50,188 bases of DNA from positions 2,926-53,113 of the forward strand of contig CYKH01000868.1 of NCBI GenBank assembly GCA_001460835.1. The letters are read 5' to 3'. This DNA comes from Bodo saltans (lineage: Eukaryota > Euglenozoa > Kinetoplastea > Eubodonida > Bodonidae). Numbering within the stretch: the stretch's first letter is position 1; the number at the start of each line of letters is the position of its first letter. This document shows positions 35,401-45,295 of the stretch, in pieces. The notes under the pieces are model-generated. The model did no database searches. It worked only from the letters and a program-made list of their open reading frames with translations, and had not been told where the DNA came from. Made by a program: the position numbers and the translations under genes.

Positions 35401-38200
35401 GTTTGAGCACGGATGACATCAGCGCCGAGTTGCAGAAAGTATTATACCAGTGCATCGTAAGTGGCGCAGATATGCAACGCCGGGGTGGATGCGGTCTTGT
35501 CAAGATTTCATTCACGATCGCAGCAACTGTAACAGTTTCAAACGTCTACTGTGATGCCCTATTAGCTCCAGATGTTTTTGGTTATGCCCCTCGAATGCCG
35601 GTAGTCGAAACTCGGAACATCGTTATTGAAACTAGGGGATCGTGCTTCATTGGAGTGGTCCCATCTTGCTTTGTGATCGTGAGTCCTGAGCAACCACTGC
35701 CCATCGAATTACCCCCAAGGATTCTTGTCGAGAAGCAAATGGATGAAGTAATCATCTTCCCTTCGATCTACAAGATCAATGGGCCATTGCAGGTTCATCG
35801 CTCGAAAATGTCTTCAATGCTAGCAACGGCCGAAGATGCGAATCAAGGCTTCGCTGGTGGTGCATTGACCATCGAAGTCGTCGACGGAAGCTCAAGTGAT
35901 CGGCTGAGCCTTCGTGATGATTTGCCATCATTGAAATTCGAATGTCATGAGAAAACGCGCGCTGTGCGAACCATTACACTGAATGGCTCTACTATCGGAG
36001 AAGTCGTTGACGGATCAATTCAATCAACCAAGTATGTGCTGTCAACAAACAATCTCCACGTTGCACCAAGAGTGGTGATTTCCTTGAGGGACCTTGCTTC
36101 AGCCGCCAGTCGAATTAGTCCAGAGTCTGTGAAGACCATATTAACTCGCTTGCGCTATCACAATTATGACGTTGACCCTCAAGAAGGCCCTCGCATTGTC
36201 CGAGTCACACTACGTGGCTCGAACGGTGCGCAAAGCGTCCTCGACACTCACTTCGAAATTGAAGGGATCGACAAGCCGACTGAGTTGCGCATCGTGCACC
36301 AAAAGGTAACTCATCGCGCACCATTCTTGAGTTGCCCACCAGTTCTGCGAAGCAGTCTCATCAACACATTTCTTCCAGTGTTTCCAATGTGTGTTGTTTT
36401 TGATGAAGACACCGACCGCTTTAGCGGAGGAGGACTGCGCTTGACTCTCCAGGGAGGAGTGAAGGGCGACACTCTTGTCTTTGTACCAGACACCCGTGTC
36501 CTTTCTTTAGTAGATGAGATGATCGACACACTACCAGTGTTGCGCATCGTAGATCAGAATCAAGTCGTGTTTCAAGACCGCGTCGTTGCAACACTCATCG
36601 AGGGTAACGTAGCGCTTGACCAGGAGTTTCTTGACGCAAGCACAGCCTCAGAGACTCCATCACTTCGATTCGAGTTTGCGTCCGATGATGAGTGTAGTAT
36701 CAGTGCTGTCCAAGCGATCTTGTCCGTAACGCGGAAATGCAGATTAAACCCTGGTCTAAACCTCCCTTTCAACGCAACACTTCAGCGAGAAGTTCTATGC
36801 GAGCTCCAAATTCAAGACAATGAACAACCGACCCATATCACTGAGACTGTAACAGTTCGTGCTGCGGGTCATAGTATTCAGCTCCCTGATAAGGCGGCTG
36901 TTATCGATTTCAAAGAAGGAAGCCCACCAATCAAAATTGGAAATATTGATGTCAGTAATGACCGGGTGAAACCAATCACAACATTTTCAGGCTCGCAGAT
37001 TCTGGTGTACATTGGGGATGGCTATACTGAGGGTGATGTTATCGGCTTGAAACAAGACGACACTGAGTACAAAATATTGGAGCAAAAGCGTTCGGCAAAA
37101 CNNNNNNNNNNNNNNNNNNNNNNNNNNNNNNNNNNNNNNNNNNNNNNNNNNNNNNNNNNNNNNNNNNNNNNNNNNNNNNNNNNNNNNNNNNNNNNNNNNN
37201 NNNNNNNNNNNNNNNNNNNNNNNNNNNNNNNNNNNNNNNNNNNNNNNNNNNNNNNNNNNNNNNNNNNNNNNNNNNNNNNNNNNNNNNNNNNNNNNNNNNN
37301 NNNNNNNNNNNNNNNNNNNNNNNNNNNNNNNNNNNNNNNNNNNNNNNNNNNNNNNNNNNNNNNNNNNNNNNNNNNNNNNNNNNNNNNNNNNNNNNNNNNN
37401 NTTTCTTAGAGCTGTTCAAGTGACTGTAGTGTCACCACTTGAAGCTTCCGGGCGCCGTTCCATCTCCATTCACCCTGAGCCCGTCTATAGCATGCAGGAG
37501 CCTACCAATTCGCCAGCGCGCTCTCCTCTTCTTCAAAAAAAAAAGCATTTGACTTCAAGCCATCAGTTGCAGGGACGAAAGTAAAGCCGATGACGAAAAA
37601 CGCAATGCAACTGTTTCTTAGAGCTGTTCAAGTGACTGTAGTGTCACCACTTGAAAAAAAAAAATAGCATTTGACTTCAAGCCATCTGTTGCAGGAACGA
37701 AAGTAAAGCCAATGACGAAAAACGCAATGCAGCTATTTCTTAGAGCTGTTCAAGTGACTGTAGTGTCACCACTTGAAGCTTCCGGGCGCCGTTCCATCTC
37801 TATTCACCCCGAGCCCGTGATGAATGCATCTGCGTTCAATACATCAGCGTTCGGCACGTCCGGCAGCATCCAGGAGCCTACCAATTCGCCAGCGCGCTCT
37901 CCTCTTCTTCGTGACATAGCCATGCCAGAGATGCGAATCGATGAGCCCGCTGACAACGACCGAAAGCGTGCGTCGCTTGGTGGTAGCACTTCACCACAGC
38001 TCAAAGGCTTCATGGCAGGCCGCTCCCCTCGTGGGAGTATTTCACCAGTGACCAACAAACTTGTGCTTCCTCGTCCCAGGTCATCGCTTTCCAATGCACC
38101 GGAAGACGAAGAAGACGATACAACGCTAACTGTTCGGTGGACCCTTCATGACGGGAAGCATTTGTCACAGCTAACCGGCACAGTGGTCCCAAAACGATAG
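32457..38200 (+). CDS. Very large C2HC-zinc, coiled-coil, beta-sandwich repeat protein (interrupted by gap)
   Basis: At least 1,548 codons before the N gap at 37102, and a further 162-175 codons after it, probably of the same gene. Order: a C2HC knuckle C57-x2-C60-x12-H73-x3-C77 (GCPHCCEMFKDEVSLRSH), as in ZC2HC1-type proteins; a disordered linker; a leucine-rich block (about 200-330); a long coiled coil (about 345-610, RLEASERELELQASAFKSWQ onward); Ser/Pro linkers with predicted phosphosites; then three beta-sandwich blocks with the pattern 'F.GG.L.i.v..g...D.l': FAGGALTIEVVDGSSSDRL, FSGGGLRLTLQGGVKGDTL and FSGSQILVYIGDGYTEGDV, resembling cadherin-like repeats. I do not know the family; a flagellar or cytoskeletal scaffold is possible. 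After the gap three partial duplicates (37402-37910) joined by A10 precede the final open frame ending at 38200. Confidence 0.6.
37102..37401. other. Assembly gap, exactly 300 N
   Basis: Run of 300 N, the same length as the gap at 17536. It lies in the beta-sandwich region of the large gene and is followed at once by the triplicated segment, so the assembly is unreliable from 37102 to about 37910. Confidence 0.97.
37402..37910 (+). repeat. Triplicated segment with two A10 spacers and an internal 42-base indel
   Basis: Copy 1 (37402-37534) matches 37736-37910 except that it lacks 42 bases after the 'gagcccgt' block. Copy 2 (37545-37653) matches 37667-37775 with a few differences. Ten A (37535-37544) follow copy 1. 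A run of eleven A (37654-37664), of which one is native, follows copy 2. The last copy is the one in frame with the gene end at 38200. Confidence 0.9.
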
Positions 38201-38345
38201 TTGTGCTATTTTTAGAAACTTCAAGACGCTGTGGTCATTCTCCACTCGTCATTTGTGTACAACACTTTTGTGCCCTCTCTGTAAATTAGCCCTCATCGTT
38301 TCCTGAATGAAACTCTTACGTTCTTGTGGAATAGAATTTCCTAAA

Positions 38346-38370
38346 CTTTTTTCCTCATTCAAATGTCAAG
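38346..38370 (+). promoter_or_regulatory. Pyrimidine-AG acceptor before the TMEM209-like gene
   Basis: CTTTTTTCCTCATTCAAATGTC with AAG ending at 38370. ATG 38377 follows seven bases later; the ATG at 38363 precedes the acceptor. Confidence 0.5.
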
Positions 38371-38376
38371 TATCAA

Positions 38377-40294
38377 ATGTCGTCAACGAGCACACGGACA
38401 GCGCTCGATCGGCTTGTGCGCGAACACGAAGCCAAACGACGCCAAGAGGCGTATGGTACCCGAGCTAAGCTCCTTCTTTTGTCGATGATCTCCAGCGTAG
38501 CTGCTGTTGTGTACACAGTGTGCACGGCGCGACTGTGGTTGTTCACAACGCCACTAAGGACAGTCGTCATTGATGGTGTGATGGTCGATGTGGTAGCGGA
38601 CGATACCACGACGCATCTCTTGGCGCGTGCATCAGGTTTTGTTGTTGTGTTGTCGCTGAGTGTTATGGCCGCTATCAAGCTTGAGCTAGGGAAGTTGGTG
38701 TATGGGGAGGAAACGCCATCCACATCTTACCCGAGCTAAGCTCCTTCTTTTGTCGATGATCTCCAGCGTAGCTGCTGTTGTGTGCACAGTGTGCACGGCG
38801 CGACTGTGGTTGTTCACAACGCCACTAAGGACAGTCGTCATTGATGGTGTGATGGTCGATGTGGTAGCGGACGATACCACGACGCATCTCTTGGCGCGTG
38901 CATCAGGTTTTGTTGTTGTGTTGTCGCTGAGTGTTATGGCCGCTATCAAGCTTGAGCTAGGGAAGTTGGTGTATGGGGAGGAAACGCCATCCACATCTTC
39001 ACAAAGTTCAAGTTTGAAGCCACCCAACGCGCCTGCGCCCTCTGCGTTGTCCATAGCCCAGCGTCCTCAAAATCTCTCAAGCGACAACTCAGCAATGTGG
39101 TGGAACAGCACCAATTTGTCAGCCAACATTGCCATCACCAACTCTGAGGCGACGGTGCGCACTCTTGAAGATTTAGATGCTCTTATCCAACAAGGGAAGG
39201 GCCAACACAACGCACACAGAGAGGGCGATGCGTTAAGCGGTGGTCTCTCTAGCTTTGCTCCACCAAGTTACAGCGGCGTAAATGGACTTTTTTCCATGGG
39301 CGCTACTCACTCGCAAGCAGGTGGCATTGCTGTTCGGTACCAATCGTTGTCAGGAGGAGCGTTGGCGCCACATGATCACAACCAGAGGCAGGCTGCCACC
39401 TCGGAGTCTGAGTTCTCAGCGCTTGGCGTTCTTCAACCTGAGCGCTCCCTGCTGAAACTACGCCAATGGGCTGCTGGGTTATGCAAAGCTGTCGTGGAGG
39501 ACATCGACAAATGCGATGCGTGGCTTTCAGAAAAGCGGGTGCGTGGCTTTGATTGCAGTAGTTTATTATCCGAGCAGTACGAGTTACCCACGGCAGGGGG
39601 CTTTGCTCCCCGGCCCCCAGCAACTGGAACCTTCGGCACATTCGGAAGTGGCGCCATGGCACAGCCCGTTCAAGCGGCACAGCCAACAAAAATCTCGAAG
39701 AGCGAGGCACTTTTGAATGAAAAGCGCAAACTTCAAATGCAAAATGCGTCATCGATGGAAACATACGATTGCATGCATCGAATCGATTTACGATTGTCGC
39801 TGGAACAAGTGCTGGACGTTGGCGCTACATTTCCAAACATTGGTGGCTCGTCAAATGCTCAATCCGCAGCGCGAATGCGCCAAGGCATTATTCAAAGGTT
39901 GCGAGCCCTCGGCCAAAGTCGAAATCTTTCAAACATGACGACTAACAGCGACAAACCGTGGGTGCCAGCAGATCCATACATTTTGACGCACATTCTGAGG
40001 ATGCGAATTCCTTGCTTGGCGAACTATTTGCAACTTCCATACGCGATCCCGAGCGGGAGCAGCAGCGCACGAGATCTACGAATTTACGTTGGTGGGACAG
40101 GCGATCCTTACTTCTATGTCCGCCACCGAACTGGCATGCAGGAGAAACACATGAACACCGCCGAAGGCCCTGATTCACTTTTTGAGGCTCTACTGCTTTT
40201 CTTTGCCGTGATTCAAAGAGTCTACCATGGCGCCTACGGAAATGTTGAAGGGGTCGTCGACCTCAAACAACTTAATCTAGACACCATTTTGTGA
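38377..40294 (+). CDS. TMEM209-like (cytochrome b561 N-terminal family) membrane protein, split by tandem duplication
   Basis: The frame from 38377 breaks at 38739 because a 271-base segment is present twice; the C-terminal frame runs to 40294. Counting one copy, the product is about 548 aa. Two membrane segments lie near the N-terminus: LLLLSMISSVAAVVYTVCTA (about 32-52) and HLLARASGFVVVLSLSVMAA (about 80-100), as in TMEM209. The C-terminal domain matches that family: LLKLRQWAAGLCKAVVEDIDKCDAWL, PADPYILTHILRMRIPCLANYL, DLRIYVGGTGDPYFYVRHRTG (in the family, 'f.iyq.s..pp.y..i...'), then SLFEALLLFFAVIQR and NVEGVVDLKQLNLDTIL. Human TMEM209 is a nuclear-envelope protein linked to nucleoporins. 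I infer an intact gene in the organism and an assembly or recent duplication defect here. Confidence 0.75.
38458..38999 (+). repeat. 271-base perfect-offset tandem duplication
   Basis: Copies 38458-38728 and 38729-38999 abut directly and differ at one base (38513 A versus 38784 G). They contain both transmembrane segments. 271 is not a multiple of three, so the duplication breaks the frame; removing either copy joins the two flanking open frames. Confidence 0.95.
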
Positions 40295-40405
40295 TAGTTG
40301 TCGAGCTTGTGTTAAGGGCTGTTGCGGAACAATGTGCGTTGTGCTTAAAGATGATATCACAACCCGATCTTTTTTTTTCTTCTTCAAATAATTAAAGTTG
40401 TTAGA

Positions 40406-42948
40406 ATGATGAAGCGTGCTGAATCCAACCGAGAGCAGTTGCTGCACTTGGGCGTCACCGTTTGCCCACCACTGTTGTCATCGATGCTAGCACCGAAGGG
40501 GTGCGTGGGTGACCACGTGACCTGCCCCATCTTCGTGACGGAGCAGGAGGTCGCCACCCTCGAGGTGTTTTTCGCGGCACCCCTTATCGCGCCATCCTCT
40601 GGTAGAATTCCTCACGGGGCGTGTTACCGCTCAGAGAGGCGCTCTTGGTACGACATTTGCATTCACCCCAAAGGACTTTCGGATGCAGGTACAGACAGGC
40701 GACGAAGTCAACGTCCAACGTTTGGAGATTACTCATGGCTAAGAGTTGATCTCAAGCCATCGGAATTGACAGTACTTGAGGGGTATGGGGTGTCCACCAC
40801 CAGCACACCGACTCCAGGCACGCAATCATGGAGAGCACGTGTCGTATTGTTACTATGCCAATGGGTGCGAAATGCTTGGCTCATTAAGGAGCATGAAAAC
40901 TTCACCAACACTGTAGGAATACATGAACGCCTTGCGTTCGAATATTACTCCTTTCTTTGCGGCATTGCAGAAACATCTCAGCAGTGGGATACAGCATCTA
41001 TTCGCAGCAACCCCGCTACGTGGATGCAGCTGCATCCCCGGGTCATTATGTATTTCGACTCCATCGCATCCTCTTCGTCCACATTAACGTTTGGGGGAGC
41101 TTCAAGAGTACGCTGCCGCATCCCACTGCTGCAAGACACAGAGGTTGCGTCGAGGATCGACAGACAGTTATTACTGTGGATGGACCTTCGCGGCAAACTG
41201 CTCGACCTCCCCACAGCTCGCAGGAGCCACAATCGTCTCAAACTTGAAGCAACATTACGCATGGATTTGGGATTGATGAACTCTGTTGCGTATCGTGTTG
41301 ATGGTGAACGCGTGCACTGCTCGTTCGAGCACGCTGCCACCAGCACGAGTTCAGGCGAACATGCAGATTGGAGTGCTTGTCGCGATGTACTCCAAGTGAG
41401 CACTCTTTATTTTCTTGCAGAGGACCTCCCATACCAGAACAGGGACAATAGTTCGCCTTCTCTGTCGCCGCGAGCTGTGAATGATGTAGCACCAAGCGCT
41501 TCGCTTCGAGGCATCCCACCCTTCGCTGTGCTCCACCGATTGCAAAACGCAACGATCATGGAGTACCTCCCGACACTTGAGGAAAACATCATTGAACACT
41601 GCGTCGACACACCAGTGCATTACTTAAGTTTGTTATGGGCGATCACAGAGCACTTCGGGAGGCCGATTGACTTCTCAACCATCATGTGGAATGATGGCGG
41701 GCGTGAGTCGGACAAACGTAGTGCCACGTTTTTGGCGCCGTGGCCTCAGGAGCTTCGAATCTTAGTGGAAGTTATTTACAAAGGGCCTAGGGTGCTGCCC
41801 ACCGTAGCAGTACGATGCCCAGGCGTCATGATTCCTGGCACAACCAACCCGTTACAAACTGTTGCCAGGCTCCACGAAGGTGCTCTTCTCTTTTCCACAC
41901 GCCAATCCCTATTCAACGTCCAAACAATGGCCCAGGTCATTTTAGAAAGTGTCAACAAACGATGCGAGCAGATGTGGTCCATCATTGAGACTGCACGGCG
42001 GGAAGATCAAGAAAAGGTCATCGGCGAAGAGAGTCAGTGTCGTCTGGAGCTTTTGACAGGTGAGGGCGAGGCGATCGGCATCATAACGAACCAAGAAGCT
42101 GAAGACGTGACTTTGCGCCACGCTGCAGTCCAACAAGTAATAGCACCGGTCCCTGCTCACGTAGACCCGGTGATGGAACTGTTCTCTTGTCCACCCCAGC
42201 GTACCCACGCTCATGTGCAACTTTTCGAAGAAGACTACTTGAGTGTGCTGCAACCTCCAATTCGAACTCGAGAGTCAGTGCGGAGGGAAGATACAGCATT
42301 CCCTCGTAGTACGCTCATCGCTACTCCGGAAGGTGAACTTGAAATGACCCCAGCCGCACTGGAGCTTTCAGAGCCGCACAAGGATGCGGATGGAAACGAG
42401 ACGCCAGTGCAACACGTCACGATGAACCTCGTCGCAGACGCGTCTCAAGATGTCCTTTGTTCTAGTCATCGAGAACTATCTCCCGAGCAAGTAAGAAGAC
42501 ACGCAGCGGATGCAATATTGACCACTGAACCAGTAGAAGAGCCTGATGACATACCTACGTGCAGTGATCACGTTTCGACTGCCGATGCAATGAAGACAGA
42601 TGAGAATGGAGAACGTACTGCTGAGGCCACTGCTGCAGGCGACGAAGCCGTTGCGCTCTCCTCGGAAGATACGCCGAATGACGTAGTGATCACGTTTCGA
42701 CTGCCGATGCAATGAAGACTGATGAGAATGGAGAACGTACTGCTGGGGCCACTGCTGCAGGCGACGAAGCCGTTGCGCTCTCCTCGGAAGATACGCCGAA
42801 TGACGTGGTAGTGGCTGTTCCAGGTGATCCTCCTCTCTCTCGTGATGCAACTACCATTGCAGGTGAAGTAGAGGTTTCACTTCCTTCTCCAGCACTGATC
42901 GATGCCCCACCAATCAACGGTTTGTTACCATCCACAGGGGCGGAATAG
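40406..42948 (+). CDS. Unassigned ~806-aa protein, frame broken near its end by a tandem duplication
   Basis: I do not recognise the family. The frame from ATG 40406 (following a T-rich tract 40368-40385 and AG 40403-40404) stops at 42715, but a 122-base duplication just before the stop shifts it; with one copy the frame continues to 42948, about 806 aa. The N-terminal 640 residues look folded: VTCPIFVTEQEVATLEVFFAAPL, WRARVVLLLCQWVRNAWLIKEHE, IDRQLLLWMDLRGKLLDLPTARR, THYLSLLWAI-type helices (HYLSLLWAITEHFGRPIDF) and PWPQELRILVEVIYKGPRVL, suggesting mixed alpha/beta with many Trp. The C-terminal 170 residues are acidic and disordered (Glu/Asp/Thr/Ala-rich). No signal peptide or membrane segment is visible. 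Confidence 0.6.
42564..42806 (+). repeat. 122-base tandem duplication
   Basis: Copies 42564-42684 and 42686-42806, offset 122, differ at about two positions. The offset is not a multiple of three, and it places a premature stop at 42713-42715. It falls in the low-complexity acidic tail, where slippage is also plausible. Confidence 0.93.
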
Positions 42949-43101
42949 AAAACACTACTTCGCGTGGCTTCTGTTTTGCTTTTTGTTGCTACATCGTTGC
43001 TCAACATTGAATTTCAATCACGCATAAGCGATCAATGACCTCTTTTCTCTGTATTTACATTCATGATGCTCTTTCATGTTGGAAGTTTGTTTTAGAGTGT
43101 G

Positions 43102-44886
43102 ATGTCAAAAGCCACTGGAGGGACCGAGGCCAAGTCGGCCATGTCTGAGCTCATCACTGAGCTGGATCGTACACGCAAAGAGTTTGCTAAGTCCGCTATG
43201 CAAGTCACCCAACTTGAGACACAGTTGCAGACGACAAGAGATGATCTTGTTCGAAAAGATCAGCGTATTCTTACTTTAGAAAGTGACCTCACAGCAACTG
43301 AAGAGCGACATAGACAACTAGTCAACACGATGGAGGAATCCTACAAAAGCAAAGAGCTAGCGTGGCTGCATCGAGTAAAAACGTTGGAGCTTGAGGTCAA
43401 CCGACTGCAAGCAGAGAACGAGGCAATGCTTCTGCTGGAAAGGGAAAACCGCCAACTCCGTGATACAATATTGGAAAACCAATCAGTGATGGAGCGTCTG
43501 CAGTCGATCAACGACGATTTGCGGAACAAGGCGAAGGAGGAGAACAAGGATCAGTCAGCCTTCCTCGAAACTGAATTCCGCAAGCGCCTTGCAGACAGCG
43601 AGAAAAAATTCCGTGCTGAGGCGTATCGTGCTCTTAGTGAGGAGGCAAAGCTTGCACTCCAAGGTAACGACCACCTGCAAACGGTGCTACAGCGACAAAA
43701 CGACAGCATTGAGGCCGTGCTTCTCCGTTGCAAGACGTTAGAACAATCACATAGTAAAATTCAAGAGGAGCAAGAAGAAAACTTGTCCAGCATCAACGCA
43801 CATGTATCCGAGATTCAGCGATTGAAGAAGCAGTTGCTTGAGGCCCGCTCGAAGGGGAACATGATGGATGAAGCACTCAAGCAGCGTCGTGTTGAGCGAG
43901 CCAGCTTGGAGCTCCTCTTTGTGGAGTATGAGACCACTCGAAAGCAGCTTGCCCAAGTACGCGAGCGTTGTCGTCGCGCGCAGCGAGAAAGTGAACGTTG
44001 GAAGAACCGAGCTGTACAGCTAACGCACGAGTTGGACGACGAGCAGCGTGAGTCAGCGGAGGCGAAGCTATCAGCAATGCAGCAGCAGTCAGACAACATC
44101 GAAACTCATCTCGAGAAAAAGAAACAGCGAGATTCCAAGCGAGCCCGAGTGTTGGCGTCAAACGCTGATGGGGCAACGGCACTTCGTCAAGCGGAGGATG
44201 CTGCAGCGGCAATGTGGAGCGATGGAGGTGAGAGCGACGCAGCTGCATGGGACGCGATGTCTGATGAAGAAGAGCAACACGGTGGGCGCGGCCTCAACCA
44301 CCGCACAGTGGACCCAATGGAAATTCTTGCCATGTGGAACGTAAACTTTGACTCATGGCGCCCAAGCCGCGACGAGGAGAACAGCCCTACTAAGGTACAG
44401 TCGTTCGAGAAACCTGTAGGTCGAGTACAACCTGTGGAGACAATTTCGGACGTGGCAGAGATGCGCCCGGGCTCAGGGCCAGCGCCCGTTAGTCTTGGAG
44501 GCGTCGGCGCCCAGACGAGCAGCGAGCTCCCCCCAGTAGGCACAAGCCCGGTCGGTGGACAAAGTCACATGATCGCCTTCCCTCCTCAAGCTGGGAGCAC
44601 CAATATGCGCGTTGCGGATCGCAGAGCGCTGCTGGACTCCAAACTATCAGTCCTCTCGCAGCCAAAATCAACGGCAGTTCCTCCAGGAGCACGGCATTAT
44701 GCAAAAAACATCCCCAAGCGTCCATTGGATCTCCAGCGTGCACCTATGCCCCCAATGCAGGAGCTGAACACAGTCTCCAAAGGCGAATTTAAGAAACGTT
44801 TCGCGCCTCCATCACCTCCACTACCCGCCAAGGAGCAAGGGATTAGTAGTACATTTGTTGAGTGGCGTCGCGTAGCGTCTTGGTAA
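43102..44886 (+). CDS. Long coiled-coil protein, candidate cytoskeletal/axonemal
   Basis: Predicted 594 aa. Residues 15-350 are nearly continuous coiled coil (LITELDRTRKEFAKSAMQVT, LERENRQLRDTILENQSVME, LKKQLLEARSKGNMMDEALK, RKQLAQVRERCRRAQRESER). The C-terminal third is disordered: Asp/Glu/Ala-rich (MWSDGGESDAAAWDAMSDEE), then Pro/Ser/Val-rich with short conserved-looking pieces (DPMEILAMWNVNFDSWRP, ARHYAKNIPKRPLDL, FKKRFAPPSPP) that may be partner-binding motifs. Such proteins are common in flagellar and basal-body structures of kinetoplastids, but I cannot name a family. Frame opens at a GTG (43099); ATG 43102 is used. Confidence 0.72.
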   Translation: MSKATGGTEAKSAMSELITELDRTRKEFAKSAMQVTQLETQLQTTRDDLVRKDQRILTLESDLTATEERHRQLVNTMEESYKSKELAWLHRVKTLELEVNRLQAENEAMLLLERENRQLRDTILENQSVMERLQSINDDLRNKAKEENKDQSAFLETEFRKRLADSEKKFRAEAYRALSEEAKLALQGNDHLQTVLQRQNDSIEAVLLRCKTLEQSHSKIQEEQEENLSSINAHVSEIQRLKKQLLEARSKGNMMDEALKQRRVERASLELLFVEYETTRKQLAQVRERCRRAQRESERWKNRAVQLTHELDDEQRESAEAKLSAMQQQSDNIETHLEKKKQRDSKRARVLASNADGATALRQAEDAAAAMWSDGGESDAAAWDAMSDEEEQHGGRGLNHRTVDPMEILAMWNVNFDSWRPSRDEENSPTKVQSFEKPVGRVQPVETISDVAEMRPGSGPAPVSLGGVGAQTSSELPPVGTSPVGGQSHMIAFPPQAGSTNMRVADRRALLDSKLSVLSQPKSTAVPPGARHYAKNIPKRPLDLQRAPMPPMQELNTVSKGEFKKRFAPPSPPLPAKEQGISSTFVEWRRVASW

Positions 44887-45073
44887 CATGACAACCTGAA
44901 CAGTTACTCTTGAGATATGTTGCTGCCATATGGCATTTTGTGAAATTACGAATTTCTTTGTGTTGTCTTTCGTCACCAGTAGAAATCACTTCTCAACACG
45001 TAAGCCAAGGTGGTCCGATAAACCTTTGAAAACAATCTATCTGGTGCTCTCGAAGGTTTTACAGTCGTATGCG

Positions 45074-45295
45074 ATGGAGGGTGTGGCGACCGGTGTCGCT
45101 AATGATACGCCGCTACCAGTACCGCCGGAGCTTGATGCTAAGTCCCCGACGACCGTGACGGCCGATATGCTACGGGTCGAAGTGACGGATGGGCAACCCC
45201 ATGCATCAGTCGTACGGAGCACATCACGCCACCCACGTCGCGCTGCCCCCTTCATGCGGCTTCAGCGCTACGGCACCAACAGTCACTGTGGGTAA
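45074..45295 (+). CDS. Open frame overlapping the Pumilio start (uORF or misplaced N-terminus)
   Basis: ATG 45074 opens a 73-codon frame in another phase that overlaps the Pumilio gene start (45189) by 107 bases. Its first 45 residues (MEGVATGVANDTPLPVPPEL, then DAKSPTTVTADMLRVEVTDG) look like real coding sequence. After about 45200 the other frame looks more protein-like. Either a regulatory overlapping uORF exists, or one indel around the G/C runs at 45187-45200 separates the true N-terminus of the Pumilio protein from its body. Confidence 0.35.
   Translation: MEGVATGVANDTPLPVPPELDAKSPTTVTADMLRVEVTDGQPHASVVRSTSRHPRRAAPFMRLQRYGTNSHCG

Noticed and set aside
38377-38739. Separate 120-aa two-transmembrane protein
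   Set aside because: It is the N-terminus of the TMEM209-like gene cut off by the 271-base duplication.
42712-42948. Separate 78-aa acidic protein
   Set aside because: It is the displaced C-terminus of the preceding gene after the 122-base duplication.
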